DNA from: Inonotus obliquus | Taxonomy: Eukaryota; Basidiomycota; Agaricomycetes; Hymenochaetales; Hymenochaetaceae | Direction of reading: 5' to 3' | Length of the DNA: 64,000 nt | NCBI GenBank assembly: GCA_032164295.1 | Contig: JAJHTX010000002.1 | Coordinates: forward strand, 992,001 to 1,056,000 | Shown here: positions 22,316 through 35,118 of the stretch, one piece after another | Position numbering within the stretch: the stretch's first letter is position 1 | How the letters are laid out: every line of letters begins with the position of its first letter | Program-made: the position numbers and the translations under genes | Notes under the pieces: model-generated | Database searches by the model: none | Told to the model about the DNA's origin: nothing | The model's input: only the letters and a program-made list of their open reading frames with translations

Positions 22316-25057
22316 ATGGGCCGCGGTAAGGTGAGTCACCCGATTCAACGATGAATTTCACCCTCTGTTAACGAGATGCAGAAAAAAGGAAAGCGAGCAC
22401 AGACAAAATACACGGATAGGAGCAGCGAGCTCGAGATGTCCAATGAGCGGTTCGAGAAATACTATAAGACACAGCAAATTTTGTCTGAAGACGAATGGGA
22501 TGCATTCATTAACGCTTTGCGCCAGCCTCTGCCTTCGACATTCCGTATAGCAGCGCACAGGCAGATGAAGGATGTCCTTACAGACGCTATCAAGAACAAG
22601 TTTGTCCCACAGCTCGTGGTGGCTCGCTTGGATGGAGAACCGTTACCCGTACCACAGCCTATCCAGTGGTACCCAGACGGACTTGCCTGGCATGTCGGTC
22701 TCGCCCGCAAGGAGCTCAAAAGATCACCAGAATACAAGAAGTTCCACGAGTTCCTGGTGTATGAGACGGAAGTCGGCAACATCTCGCGTCAGGAGGCGGT
22801 TAGTATGCTACCCCCGCTCTTCCTCGATGTTCGTCCCCACCACAATGTAATCGATTTGTGCGCAGCCCCTGGTTCAAAAACATCCCAGTTGCTCGAGGCC
22901 ATGGATCCACCGACAGGCCTTCTCATCGCCAATGACTCTGACCAGAAACGCGCCCATTTGCTTGTTCATCAATCCTCACGATTACCTTCACCTGGGTTCA
23001 TGGTGACGAACCTTGACGCTTCCATATTCCCCTCTTTGAAATATAATGAAGGGGCTCTAAGATTTGATAGGATCCTTGCTGATGTACCTTGCTCTGGCGA
23101 CGGTACTCTGCGGAAGAATGTTGGAATATGGGCAAAATGGAATCCCATGGAGGCCAATGGCTTGCATTCGTATGTATACGCGTCTGTCTCAGGTTTTATT
23201 GCTTGCAATTGACTCTTGTTCAGGCTGCAACTAAGAATTCTGCAGAGAGCTATGCGTATGCTCAAACACGACACGACTATGGACGATGATGACAAGCCAC
23301 GGATCGTTTTTTCTACGTGTTCCCTTAATCCCGTAGAAAATGAAGCAGTCGTTGCAGCGGCCCTGAATACTATTCCCGGTAAGCTGTTGAATGTTCAGTA
23401 TCGTGGTGGAGGAACGATATGACTGTGGAACGTGTAGGTTTTGAGTTAGTCGACGCATCGGAAGTTCTTCCTGCCCTTGACCGACGCCCTGGTATATCCT
23501 CTTGGCTACCCGCAGTGGATCGGGATATGAACATGTCTTACGCATCTTATAAAGAGTATTGTGATAATTTGGACACTTTGGATGTGGAGCCGACTTCAGC
23601 ACGCGGCAAGGTGAGAACAGGGGAGAGTAAAGATGCTGAAGACTTCAAGGAATGCGAGAAGAAAGTAGAAGGCAGAATGCGAAATCGACAAGGAAGGAAC
23701 AAGATGCTCAAGACTCATTGGCCTCCAGAAAATGTGCAAGAGCTGCACTTAGAACGCTGGTAAGTCTATCCCACGTGTGACCTTCTAAGCACTACTGACG
23801 ATGCTTCATTGTCGAGCATTCGAATATACCCCCATCTACAAAACACAGGAGGCTTTTTCGTCGCCGTACTTCAGCGACGGGCCTCTCTACCCCTCGTTTC
23901 TACGCAGCCAAGAACTGACTTGAAACGAGTAGCTGAAGTTCAGGAACGCAAGGAAGCTCCGCGCTCTACCCCTGATGGTGGACCAGCTGCGAAGAAAGTC
24001 AAGCTTTCTACCCACGACTTGGAGAACGTCGTGGGACTACCTGCGGTTGACGTCGGTGGAGAAGCAGAGTCTTCCGTCGATTCTGTAAGCCCGTTTAAGG
24101 AAGATCCGTATACTTTCGTCTCTCCAGACGACCCTATTCTTGTGGCATGCATGTATGTGCCGTCGCTCCTCTTCCTTCAGTTTTATTCATCATATTCCGT
24201 GCGCACCCAGAGAGAGGTTGAAACTTTCAGGGACTTTCCCGCGTTCAAACCTTTTCGTGCGCAACGCCGAAGGGACGCCAATTAGATCGCTATATTTGGT
24301 CAACGATGCAGTGCGGTCGGTTATGTCGCAGACAGATTACAGGAAAATTCGCCTTATCAGTGCAGGGGTGAAAATTTTCGGACGCTCAGAGCTTGGGAAT
24401 ACGAAGAGATACCGTGAGGAGGCCATTGAGTCAGCCGGCACGGTTCAGTTCCGTGTGCTGCATGAGGGTTTGCTGGCTCTGCTCCAGTATATTGACAGAG
24501 AGTTGGTCCTTGTCGGTGCCGCGAAGGAATTGCGTACATTACTGGAGGCCTACTATCCGCTTTGCTCGTCATTCGAAGAGCCATTCCAGAAGAACATCGA
24601 GAGCTGCTGTATGTCACATCTTGTTTCCCCCGTCGGTCTCTCGCGAGCGTCTACTCCCTTTAGATCCGGGTAGCCATGTCATACGCTTCAGGCCTGGCGA
24701 CTATGGCCAGGCTAGGTCAGTACAACAAATTATTCCCTTCCATGCTAGTTCTTGCACTCAATAACATCGACAGTCTGTCGCATGATCTTTTCCTTCCTCT
24801 CTGGAAGTCAGAAGTCTCCGTAAGTCTCATGGTCGATAAGAGGGTCAAGAGGTGCGCGGTCGACTTCTTTTGGGAGAGCTTATTAATGAGAGGTTGCTTA
24901 TAGTGCCTTGAGTTTAAGATTCTTTGGGGAGGACATTACCGTTGCTGGACGCCAAGCAGCGAAGAGGCGGGATGAAGGCAAGGTCGAGGCGGGGGACGGC
25001 GCTGTGATCAAGAACAGCTTAAATTCGGATGATGACCAAATCGAAGGCTCAGAATGA
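22316..25057 (+). CDS. trm4: tRNA (cytosine-5) methyltransferase, TRM4/NSUN2 family
   Basis: Nine exons join in frame: 22316-22330, 22382-23169, 23224-23378, 23438-23759, 23817-24152, 24211-24608, 24664-24715, 24774-24851 and 24904-25057, giving 765 residues. The first exon is only 15 nt (MGRGK). The SAM-binding motif DLCAAPGSKTS lies near residue 163, the DVPCSGDGT motif near 242 and the catalytic FSTCSLNPVENEA near 298. The C-terminal half contains the Trm4/NSUN2 extension (NLFVRNAEGTPIRSLY, LPLWKSEVSVSLMV, SALSLRFFGEDI). The enzyme methylates C34, C40, C48 and C49/50 positions in tRNAs, in the nucleus. Length is close to the yeast and human proteins. Confidence 0.95.
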
Positions 25058-25226
25058 TTACTTTACGAATTCGAAGGTAGTGTATCTTCGATCTTAAAGA
25101 AACAATGGAGTAGGAGCGAAGAAAGAGTGAGCGATATGGTAGTTACTCTATGGACCATTCGAAACAGACGGACGGAGAGCTATCATTATCAATGCCAGAA
25201 CTCGATGATTGTCATGGGAAGAAGTT

Positions 25227-28200
25227 TTACAGAGTTGCAATAAGAGATTGAATCCACGGGTTCGATTCAATTTGGTCTTGGTACTTTGCGATGCAGTCTT
25301 TAAGAGCGACAATGATCTTTTCATCGTGTTCGTCGCCGTCCATGATGACATCCTCACCGTCGTGCTCGACGGCAGCACAATGTTGTGTCCATTCATGCAG
25401 GATCTGTTCAACGATCTTGCTGCCCTCGTCTATCATTTCACCCGGCTGGGAATTGATATGTCCTTTCTCCTGTTCTCCACCGAAATCTTCTAGTTCTTCT
25501 GCTTTCTTTTTTGCTAGCTATACAAGGAGTTATTGGAGATAATAACGTCCATCAGGCAAGTCACTTACTTTTACAACATTCTCAGGGAAATTGGCCAATT
25601 CGGCCACATGAATGCCGAAGCTCTGGTCGCATATGCCTTCACAATCATCATTTGCACCCGGCTCTCAAATAGTCTAATCAGATGGAATGGTCATACCTGG
25701 TTCTACCTTGTAAAGCAATGTAATATCACGATCATGTGCCGATTCGCCCGTCTTTGAAACGTGGGCCACAACATGCAAGTTCTTGACATGAGGGATTTGC
25801 TGATCCAAAGCAGTTAACTCGTGAAAATGAGTCGCAAAAAGACAATAGGCATGAATTTGCGATGCTATGTGTCTGCTGAGTTTGTCAATATGCATTACAG
25901 AATCACGGGTAATGGGACCGACTCGGATATCGCCCAGGCAAGCCCGAAACCATCGTAGGTCGATGTGCCTTGTAGGGAGCTTAGATCGTGGTTCAAAGCG
26001 AAAATATATGACATACCTCGGCCTAATTCGTCAATGATGATGAGAGAATCCTTTGATGCTGACTGTAGATGTATCAACGTCTATTCATGTGTGTGTGCGA
26101 TAACAGCTCCGACCTTTAATATTGTGGCAGTCTCCAGCATTTCTGCCATAAACGTCGAGACTCCTTTCAATTGGCTATCACCTGCGCCCACTCGACACAG
26201 GATAGAGTCAAAAATCGGCAGTTGTGCTTCTGAACAGGGCACAAAGCAGCCGGTCTGGGCCAATAGAGCTATGACTCCGACCTAGGAGGGTAGCCTCTGG
26301 TCAGACGAAGACATAGGCCCCCATAATGCGGGCGGATACTCGCCTGACGAATATATGTACTCTTTCCACCCATGTTCGGGCCGGCTGCAAGACTTTAAGA
26401 AGTTGTCTTGCTGGGCAAAGGTCGACTTACTGATAATTTGGAATTCACTCTGCCCTTTAGTCCTTTTAGCAACAATTCCGAGAGTTAACTCCCAAGTGAC
26501 ACGTACCTTTGATCATTTCGATGTCGTTAGGTATGAAGCTGATGTCGTCCTGTACCTCAAGCAAAGGATGTCGAGCGCCTTTTAGAATAAGGCCTCCTTC
26601 GCCTGTAAGAGAAATGAGGATCGAGCACATCTCATATGTATTCCGAGAAACCTTTTGGCAATAACCTGGGCCTGACATACTCCTCGGGTGCATTAACGGA
26701 AACATGGGCAAAACTTGAGAAACATCGCCTTAGTGTGTGATCATGACTATGTCGCAGATGATCACCTTATAATAACATCAAGATGGGCTATCATATCATC
26801 GAGCGCCTCCAATACAGGGGTGTACGTGGCTCCATAACACCCGTCAGTACGTTACCTGAGTCTATAGAATATCCCGCTTACCGGCTATGCTGACAACCTC
26901 CTTCACTAGACCGCTCTGAGTACGGGCGTATGTCTCGGTTATCTCTTGATAATCCCCAGCCAGATCCTTCAGCTCTCTTGTTGTGAAGTACACGCCACTC
27001 TTGTTCGTCCCTAGCTCAATAAAGCTATCCTCGTTGTGGAGAACCTTTGCGTCCTGAATAAGACAGCTCAGAGATGAATTGAGTAAGTCACACAGGTACA
27101 AACGCATATTTACGGATTTAGTGATTCGAAAGCAATAGCTGTATTGTTGGCTGTTTTCCAGGTGCAGCTTCTTATCAAGCTCTAGGCCAAGCTGCCGGCC
27201 GACCTTTCGATGTTCCGTATCAAGCCCATCCCGGATTTCCATGAGCTTATCCGCAAGTTCTCGCAACCTATCGTCATAATCTGGCTTGATGACAAAATTG
27301 TGTGATGAAAGCTCGTCAAGATCGAGAGTTTGCTCCACCATTTCCGAGTATTTTTCGAGGTTCTGGCTGTGTTCCTGTCGCATAAGTTAGCCTACACTTC
27401 GCCAGGGTTTGTCGCAAGCAGAAACCTTCAGTTTAGTCAAATAAATCTCTTCCACCAACCGGGTAAACTCATAATTTTCCGTTTCAATACCTTCCAATGA
27501 AGAAATCAAACCTGTTAGCTGCGATACAAACTTTCGTGTCAGCGCAATGTCTCGTCATTAGATAACACATTACCTTCTGAGCAGCCTGATAGACACGTAC
27601 GACGTCCTCTAATGTCGCTACTGATCGCTGGAACCTCTTGCTAATTCGATGCATATCAGGCATCATCCTCAAGAAGTCATCCTACGGTGTACATGTTACT
27701 TCTAAAGGAATGATGTCTTGCATTTTAATAAGAAAAATACCTGTAGTATTCGCCGCGTATTTGAATCACGTATAAATGTCTGAACGAGATCCTGACGCTT
27801 TCCTAGACAAAAAGTAACTGGGAATTGCTCGGGTACTCGCAGTAATTCAACTCACGGATCTCATGCAGATGCACCAGTGGTTGTTTGAGCCAACGGCCTA
27901 GCAAGCGAGTTCCCTGGCCCGTCTTGCATTTATTCAGGAGGCTATGGAGAGTCGTGTTCTTTCCCACCGAAGCCTGCAAGGACGATTAACATCTCAATTA
28001 GATTTAAGGCATACAATCAGTCAGAGCTCACTGCATCGCCCGTCAGACCAAGGGCACGAAGGGCGCTCGCATCTAACCTCATGAATTGAGATAAGTCGTG
28101 AGTCTTCAGATCATAGGCAGTATGATTCGATGCGTCTCCAAGAAGAGACAGATAGGAGATCAAGGCACTTAAAGCAGAAGAGGCGGGTGAAGTCGAGGAA

Positions 28201-29366
28201 AGTTCAGCTGTGACAGGCGGGTTGAGTGTGATTAATCAGTCGCGCAGACGTTACTCACGTATTCTGGCAGCAATTCCTACGTCGATGTTCTCGGTCTTGA
28301 TGAGGAGGGAAACATCTTGTTCAATGTTTTTTGGTGTAAAGTCACCTATACAAAAAGATCTTGAGCAGCCGGGTTCTGGTGGACCATGAAACGAGCCGTA
28401 CTTACTTTGCTTTCGCTCAGTAAGCACTACTCCGCAACGTTCAAAAACACCCCTGAGCTTACTCAACTCTAAGTCACGTTCAGTGTTTCCTGTTTTCGAA
28501 GACATTGGTATGACCGCTTCTTTTACTGAAAGTTGAATCACGAGCGACTAAACACGTCAAAACGGTATAGTCAGGTATCTAAATGAAAGTACCCGCTCGA
28601 AGGCCTACCTCGACATTCGAGAACAGATCGCTATCGGCGAACTCTGAAACACCAAGCTCACGCACGGAAGTATCAGCAAAGGCCACTCCAACGGTCCTTG
28701 ACTTCGTATTTGATGGTCCAGCTATACCGGCGAGCTTTAGAGGTCGTCATTATGCACAAATAAAATATGTACCTGATACAGGGGATGTTCCTATTTTCAC
28801 TGCCATTACAACTGGAGCGGAAAGGAGATCAGTGTTGACAAAAAGAAGATCTTCCACCGCTTGAAGGTTGCCCGGTGATGCCTACTTGTCAGAAGAGGTC
28901 ATCGTACTCGATACTCAGACAAAAGCCAGTGGAACATGCATACCTCCTTCCCGAGTTTGAATTTCATGTTCTTCTTTCCTCCCTCGGATATCCAGATTTC
29001 CACACGAAGTTGCAGAGCCGTGAGGGCGTCACGAAGAAACGCAGTAGCTACGTTGTTGCTCATCGTGACGCTAGGAAGACCACCAGACTTGCCCCCAGAG
29101 CCAAGATATTTAAGGACCGACTGGGTACGGAAAACGTGCATTGCAATGTATATTGCATCGTCTCCATGGGCAGAGAAAAAGTCACGACGATCAAACAGGC
29201 GTATTGTGTCCGCGCGCTTAGAGGGTAGCTTGTTGAAGAACGATATAAATCCGACATCTGTTTGGTCTACATTGCAAAGCACGCTCAACTGGCTGAACAG
29301 ATGTGAACAAAGAAACCTACCAAATTCATGATCCTCGTTCTTCTCCTTTCCATACATTAGTGCCAT
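25227..29366 (-). CDS. msh2: MSH2, DNA mismatch-repair MutS homologue
   Basis: Many short exons on the minus strand encode MSH2. The first, 29366 to about 28955, has [11 protein letters not shown] and [17 protein letters not shown] of the mismatch-recognition domain. Next come [14 protein letters not shown] (about 28870), [14 protein letters not shown] (about 28700) and the connector. The lever and clamp domains follow ([11 protein letters not shown], about 27640; [14 protein letters not shown], about 27300; a GVYFTTREL segment, about 26980). The ATPase domain has Walker [10 protein letters not shown] (26382-26356), Walker [12 protein letters not shown] (about 26050-26017, followed by an intron), and [11 protein letters not shown]. 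The C-terminal exon starts near 25515 with [10 protein letters not shown] and stops at 25227. MSH2 pairs with MSH6 or MSH3 and binds mismatches or loops. All conserved motifs I checked are intact. The gene is unusually intron-rich. Confidence 0.93.
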
Positions 29367-29703
29367 ACTGGACCCTAATACAGTTTACGAACAATGCGTG
29401 CTAGCTGTTGTGGTCTGCCAACAGTAAAGCCCGTTGTCCGCTACGTTACAAGGCAAGGACGGGATGAGACGCGCTGAAATTGGCTTCGTATTATCTAATA
29501 TTTAATTACCTCCGTTATGTCAGCCTATGGAGGCAATGGATATCCCATTTTATTATAAGCACAGCAGAATAGTATTTAGACACAACGCATGTACTGCGAA
29601 ATATTTACTGAAGCAGAGTTGATGCCTGCTCGCGAGAGAATGCGCTGTGCCATTATACCTTCCGTTCGGTGTACTTCGCTGTAAATCCGTGACAAGAACA
29701 TCC
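29367..29703. other. intergenic between PRP3 3' end and MSH2 5' end
   Basis: About 340 bp between two minus-strand genes. It should hold the MSH2 promoter and the PRP3 3' UTR. No distinct motif is seen. Confidence 0.5.
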
Positions 29704-31857
29704 TCAAAACAGTTCAACCTCCTCAGGTTTCCAGTTCTTCGTCTGATCCCAGAAACCTGCCATCTTTGGACCGAGGGCCTCTTTCGCTGCGCCATCTGTT
29801 GGGCAGCTTTTCGGGCGGAACGTCTTAAAGACGCGTTCTCGTAATTCACCCTCCCAGATCAAGTCGCATCGATTACCCTCAAGCGACGGCGAACCAAACT
29901 CCTCTTCATGTCCTGCTTGCTTCGGAGTACTTTCAGCCCTTGAGGCAATCCCGTCCTCCCCAACATCCTCATAATCCACCTTATCCTCACCACGTGCTCT
30001 TGCTGCCTCCGTCCAATGTATGCGGTGCAGCATGACACGCTTGTACTTCCTTATGAACTTTGCCGCCCCCTCTACATACACCATACTGGACTGCGGATGA
30101 AAAATCACAACGCCGGACAGGCTTAGCTGTTCCGCATTCTTGCGCACTTTGAAGCGATGCGAGGGATCAGAAAGCGTCTTGACCCTAACATTTTATTCAT
30201 TCTCCGTTGACAATGCATGAGCCAAAGTGAACTTACTTGAAGATGGCGCCAACAAGCCCTTTCTTCTCTTCCTCTATCTTCTTGCTCTCGACCTTCTCGC
30301 GTCGTTTCTCGTCCGTAAGCTTGCGTTCCGCGTTCATTTTCTCGTGATTATGTTTGCGCATTGCCACCTCACGCCGCACACGTGCCTCGACACGGGTCGG
30401 GTCCTGTACGGCGTCACTGGTGAGCACCTTCATAAGATTCGTGAGTCGGACTTTGGGGGGATCGGGCGGTTGCAGGCCCATGCGAATGCGATCGTTCTTG
30501 TCCTGCAGCTCTGCCTGGCGGCGTTGTTTGCGCATCTTTTTCTGCTCCTTTTTCGTAAGCTTAAGGGGCTTAAGTCCTAACTTGTCTTTGTCGCCTGGGG
30601 CGGGTATCTTGATGGGGTGTTGTACGTACAATGTGATAGGAGAGTCGGCTGCACGGATACTGAGATTTGATAAACCTACTGCCAGGTCATCGTATGTCTT
30701 GCTGGGCAAGAATGCCATGTCCCACCACTCCGCATTCGGAGGTGCTTCCCGCTAACATCTAGATTAGATATGGTCCGTAACTCATAGGGAATGGACTCAC
30801 TCTGATATTCTTTTCGACCGTTTCAAATTCACCGTCCAAGCCCGCTTTCCTCGCGCTTTCAGCAATCCGCTGCTTGAGCTCCTCCAGCTGCGCTTCGTGA
30901 CGAACCCTGTTCGCAATCTGCACGTACTTGCCCTTCTGGTTAAACCGGAACGACCGCGATGCACGCTCTTTCGGAGCAGCACCTTCAAATGAACCAGATG
31001 CGGCATCCTGTGACGCATAAGGATTTGCTTTTGCTTCAGGTGCTGGTGATGGAGCGACTGGGGGTGGGGTCGGTGCCGGAGTGCTTCGCACGTTCGCCTT
31101 GATGGATGCGAACTTGGGTTGCATCGGTTTATACTTATCCTTTTTGGACTGGGGGGCCGGAACAGTTGTATCCAAAAGCAAAGGATGTGCAGCCATCTTG
31201 AGACCCGCCCCCTGAGGTGTAGGCTCAGCAGGGGCAACCTTCTTCTTTCCGGGTTGCGCTGCTGCCTGTTGATCATTCTCGTATAATGATGGAGCGGGTA
31301 TACAACATATGAACCTACCAGGTAAGGATTATCTTTCACAGCCATCCTGCTCTGAGCTTCGGCGACTCTCTTCTTTGCCTCAGCAACGCGTCGCGCGAGA
31401 TCCTCATTAGCAGCCGGACTGGCTGACGCCTTCGGAGCCTGTGTTTGTGCAGGGGGGGCGGAATCTGAACCACCAGGGAGAGTTGCTTTCCTGGCAGTCA
31501 TGGCCTGCATCCTAGCCTGGATCTCCGCCCGTTTCTGCTTGATGAGCTCATCTGGAGAGATCTAGTTTACGATGAGTTTAGGATATAACTTCTCTTGATG
31601 GTCGCAGTACTTACAGCTGTGCTTGAGCGAGCCGCCTTTGAGGAAGCCTATTGTTTTTAAAAGAGGTTATAGAACTAAAGTCAGAAACGGTGCTGGAGTA
31701 TTCACCTTGGAACGGAGATGAGATGGAACTTACTGCATCACTACAGAACGAACGGGTTAGATGAGTGAAGAGGATGATAACGAGGCGAGTAAGCGAACCT
31801 TTTGGCCTTTTTCAAAGCTGAGCCATCCCCGTCATGTTCAAGGGGACGTTTGGTCAT
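29704..31857 (-). CDS. prp3: U4/U6 snRNP protein PRP3 (PRPF3)
   Basis: Seven exons join in frame: 31857-31799, a 7-nt microexon (31740-31734), a 33-nt exon (about 31654-31622), 31561-31319, 31265-30801, 30751-30237 and 30184-29704, giving 600 residues. The central region has REAPPNAEWWD, KLTKKEQKKMRKQRR, RMGLQPPDPPKVRLTNLM and VLTSDAVQDPTRVEA, the diagnostic PRP3 sequence. The C-terminal DUF1115 domain has YKRVMLHRIHW and ends with a Trp-rich segment (FWDQTKNW). PRP3 holds the U4/U6 duplex together with PRP4 in the tri-snRNP. The N-terminal third is Ala/Lys-rich and disordered. Head-to-head with MRPL16, 182 bp apart. Confidence 0.95.
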
Positions 31858-32039
31858 TATTGGCGCAGTTAGTTCGATGACAAGATGATCTGGCTGTGGT
31901 GTGGTGGTGGATAGAGAAGTTATGTCACGTCGTGACCAATGAACACGTCACTGCGTTACGTGACGCATCCCTTACATAATTAGCAGCTGTACTGTATTTG
32001 TATTTCTTCACCGTTTTGTACGTTGGTCCTGTGTCTGCC
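31858..32039. promoter_or_regulatory. bidirectional promoter between PRP3 and MRPL16
   Basis: The 182 bp separate two divergent ATGs. It contains several GTCACGT/TGACGCA-type elements (for example TATGTCACGTCGTGAC near 31920-31935), an imperfect palindrome that could bind a bZIP-type factor. This is inference from sequence only. Confidence 0.5.
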
Positions 32040-32828
32040 ATGTTCTCATTATTTGCTGCATTCTCTCGGCTGCAGCTATCTGCACATTCACCCTCCAACT
32101 ATCCTCTCACGTTCATCCGGTACCGCTCCCAGCTCGCTCCTCGCAAAGTGAAGTGGCTCAAACATCAAAAAGGTATCATTCCCATTCCGACGGGAGGCTC
32201 AACGAAGGGCACAACGCTCGCATTCGGTGAATATGGAATACGAATCAGGGGGAACGGAGCACGCCTGACAGGCAAACAGCTTGAGACAACCCGTGAACTC
32301 ATCAAACGCAAGCTCAAGGTTATTAAAGGTGCTCAAGTATATCTTCGCGTCTTTCCGGATGTCCCGGTGTGCATAAAGGTATTCATTGAACATATCCAAG
32401 CATAAGACGTACTTAATCAAATCTGCTTTGCGCAGGGAAATGAGACACGTATGGGGAAAGGTAAGGGAACTTTTGAGTTCTGGGCGACGCGGTAGGTCCA
32501 TTATTGCCTCTTGTACTGGTATACTCTCACAATGGTTACGATCTAGCGTTCCAACTGGACGCGTTGTTTTCGAGATTGGCGGTGTACCTATAAGAGAGGA
32601 GCTCGCTCGCGACAGTCAGTTTTTCCTTCGCTCCACATTACGTTGGCGTCTGAATTCCATATAGCTTTACGACAAGCAAGCAGCAAGCTTCCTGTTATTA
32701 CTGAGTTCATCACCCGTCGTTCTCCTCCCCGTCTCGGAAACCTCGAAGTGCACTCCGTGCTGCCAGAGAAGGGGGAAAGTGTTGGCATGTACTCATCTTG
32801 TAATTCCGCAGTCACTCCGGTTGCTTGA
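32040..32828 (+). CDS. mrpl16: mitochondrial ribosomal protein uL16m (MRPL16)
   Basis: Four exons join in frame: 32040-32378, 32436-32491, 32547-32614 and 32665-32828, giving 208 residues. The N-terminus (MFSLFAAFSRLQLSA) looks like a mitochondrial targeting peptide. It is followed by L16 motifs: KHQKGIIPIPTGGS, FGEYGIRIRGNGARLT, the RMGKGKGTFEFWATRVPTGR core, and GGVPIREELAR. The protein binds 23S-type rRNA near the peptidyl transferase centre of the mitoribosome. Another in-frame ATG at 31998 would extend the N-terminus by 14 residues. Confidence 0.94.
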
Positions 32829-33541
32829 TGTTGCCACCGATGACGAAACAATTGGACTGACTATTATCACTCCCCGTACATGATATGGCCAGTGTAAGTG
32901 TGTCAGAATAATATGCTTTGAGCCTCTTGATATCCCTTAGGCACACCTATCTTGTCACTGTGCTCCGTGTTTAATGGGACTTATCTGGACTCCTACTCCG
33001 TGAACCGGTATAAATTACGCATCAATTGCTACGACAGGAATATATGTCCCGGTTCGTTCCACACCAAGATTTCCCTCTGTACCGTATTGTGAAACGTGGT
33101 ACAAGCCGAGGTCCATGAAAGCAACTGTGTTTGCGATGTTCTCGCCATTGTAACGGTCGTGTTTTGGTCGCACACAGACAATTGGTGGCTGCTGGAGAAT
33201 AGAATAACGACCTGCTAGCTCCGTGTTGCGAGGGGCTGGTTTTACTTCATTATATTAACGTGGTGTATTTGTTTCTACAAGCGATCAATGGTGGTGCCCT
33301 ACTACAGTAAGTACCTTGGTGTTCAATGCGCCCGATGCTAGTCACGTATGATATGTGGAATCCGCTGTCTACTTCTGGCTCGTATTCTGGCTCGTTGCAA
33401 ATGACATGGAGGTATGATGATCTATGATACACAACTTCCATATTACACAGGCATGACAGTGGCAAACAGTAAGTGTAGGCAATGCACTAAGGAACAGAAC
33501 AGAGCAATCTGGCAGAAGAGTAACATACCTGAGACGTAGAA
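32829..33541. other. convergent region between MRPL16 and ATG14
   Basis: About 710 bp between facing stop codons. A 71-codon frame at 33250-33465 (-) has no recognised motif. This is longer than other convergent spacers here but shows no repeat or RNA gene that I can identify. Confidence 0.45.
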
Positions 33542-34964
33542 TTATTCCTCTTCTATGACCTCCCAGCCTTCCTCTTCTTCAATGACTATCCCTTCTCTAC
33601 CTCTCAGCACTCGCATACGGGGTGATACTGGGTTATGATCTGCAGGAGTTGCTTGTGCTTGTAAGAGCTGTCGGAAATCAAGCGCGAACCCGTGAGTCGG
33701 GGGAGGAAGCAGTCCAGGTTTTGCTAATGCGCTACCGGCCGTACCTGTTGCATGGGACCGGTACCCCAGTTCGGCGCTGCAGCATATAGCCCACAGCGTG
33801 GGAAGAATCGCGCCCGACGCGGCGATGGAGAGAGGAATCTCCACACCCTGTGTATAGGCAAGATAGGCAGTATTGTATGAGAGCATGGCAAGGGCAGTTG
33901 GGAATGAAGCCGCAGTCTGTGTAATGGACGAGGATGAAAGAGACTCCCTTCGTGTACCTGAAGAAAGCGGCGAAGGATAAGGTCTAGGCAGCGTCAGTTG
34001 ACCAGGCGATGGCAGAGGAGAGCTTGGTGGAGAGTTGTTCCCAGAGGACGAATGCAGTGGGAGATGCAGAGGGCACCCCGCAGCCCACCGCGCCCATGCA
34101 CCTCCTTCACCACCCCTTCCTGCGCAAATTTCTGGTATTCCTACACCAATCCTCCCTCCGGTCCACGCAACCTCGAACGGCATTTTGACGCCCAGATAGA
34201 AGCTCAGGAGCCCGACGAAGTGTACGGTAAATGTGAGCGCGGCGTTTACATGCACGGGAGGAAAGCGACGCATGTCTCCCGGGACAGGGAGAACGAGACC
34301 ACCGATCGCCCAATCGCCTGGAGTACCCGCCCGTACGCCGACAGCGGGCCTTCCACCCACCTCCACAACTGCAAATACATCGACAAGTTCATGGACGAGA
34401 CCCCGGCGAGCCTTTGCTAGTTCGTCTTGTAGGGACGTATGTGCAGATGTGATGTTCACAATGAGCTTTGCTGGGTGGTCCTGCGTCCGTGGCGGTGGTG
34501 GAGTTGGTGGTCGCCGTGGAGGCCCACCGGGAGGTGTTGGTGTTGGTGTACGTGGTGGAGAATCAACCGCCAAGCGACTGGCTTCATCCAAAGTTGTCCG
34601 TCTGGCGACGAGTGCGGCGCGCATTGACGTTAGTTGTTCCCTGATTTCTTCATTCCCCTCTCGCAGCTTCCGAGCCTGTACCTGTACATCATCGAGGCGG
34701 GCACGCGTGGCGGCAACCTCTGCGCGTCTGCGGCGGGACGCTTGTAGCGGCTCAAGTGACGCCGACGCCTTTGCTACGAGAAGATCACGTTCTGAAGAAA
34801 GATGAAAAAGCGCAGTACGGTGTGTTCGAAGACTGGAGGAGTGGGATGAGACGATGTACGCCACCGGATTCCGTTGTACAGTACAGAATCTACACTTACT
34901 CGCGTGATAGACAAGGTGGACAGACAAAGTCCCTACGCAGCTGCTCACAGTTCACGCACTCCAT
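33542..34964 (-). CDS. ATG14/UVRAG (VPS38)-type subunit of the class III PI3-kinase complex
   Basis: Two exons join in frame: 34964-34900 and 34832-33542, giving 451 residues. The first exon encodes MECVNCEQLRRDFVCPPCLSR, two CxxC pairs like the N-terminal cysteine motif of ATG14. A basic coiled coil follows (about residues 25-105, RRRRAEVAATRARLDDVQVQ). After a Pro-rich linker (PTPTPPGGPPRRPPTPPPP) comes a conserved core with LSFYLGVKMPFEV, LSYNTAYLAYTQG and IPLSIAASGAILPTLW, as in the Atg14/UVRAG domain. The combination of CxxC pairs and coiled coil favours ATG14 (autophagy complex I) over VPS38. The protein would act at endomembranes with VPS34, VPS15 and BECN1/ATG6. Confidence 0.82.
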
Positions 34965-35118
34965 CGACTTCTTTCCGGTAACGGTGAATGTGTCGCGAGC
35001 GACGTGTAAGGCGGATGGAACATATCAATACTGATGACAGAGGATACGAGTCAAGCTCACCAAATTAGGTCGTCGCCGATGTTGCATTTCTTACTCACCT
35101 TCTTACTCACCCACAGCA
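34965..35118. promoter_or_regulatory. bidirectional promoter between ATG14 and NAA38
   Basis: The 154 bp between two divergent ATGs includes a repeated TTCTTACTCACC (about 35089-35110). A shared promoter is inferred from spacing. Confidence 0.5.

Noticed and set aside
25235..25275. GGTTCGATTC, a B-box-like sequence suggesting a tRNA T-arm
   Set aside because: It lies in the MSH2 C-terminal exon, on the other strand of an intact frame, and no acceptor stem, D-arm or anticodon arm can be built around it.
28583..28864. 93-codon plus-strand frame
   Set aside because: It is the shadow of MSH2 exons on the minus strand, which carry [14 protein letters not shown] there.
30797..31510. 237-codon minus-strand frame overlapping PRP3
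   Set aside because: Only its first 65 residues are PRP3 exon 4; the rest runs through an intron and then exon 5 out of frame.
34233..34805. 190-codon plus-strand frame
   Set aside because: Antisense to the coiled-coil and Pro-rich part of ATG14; no motif.
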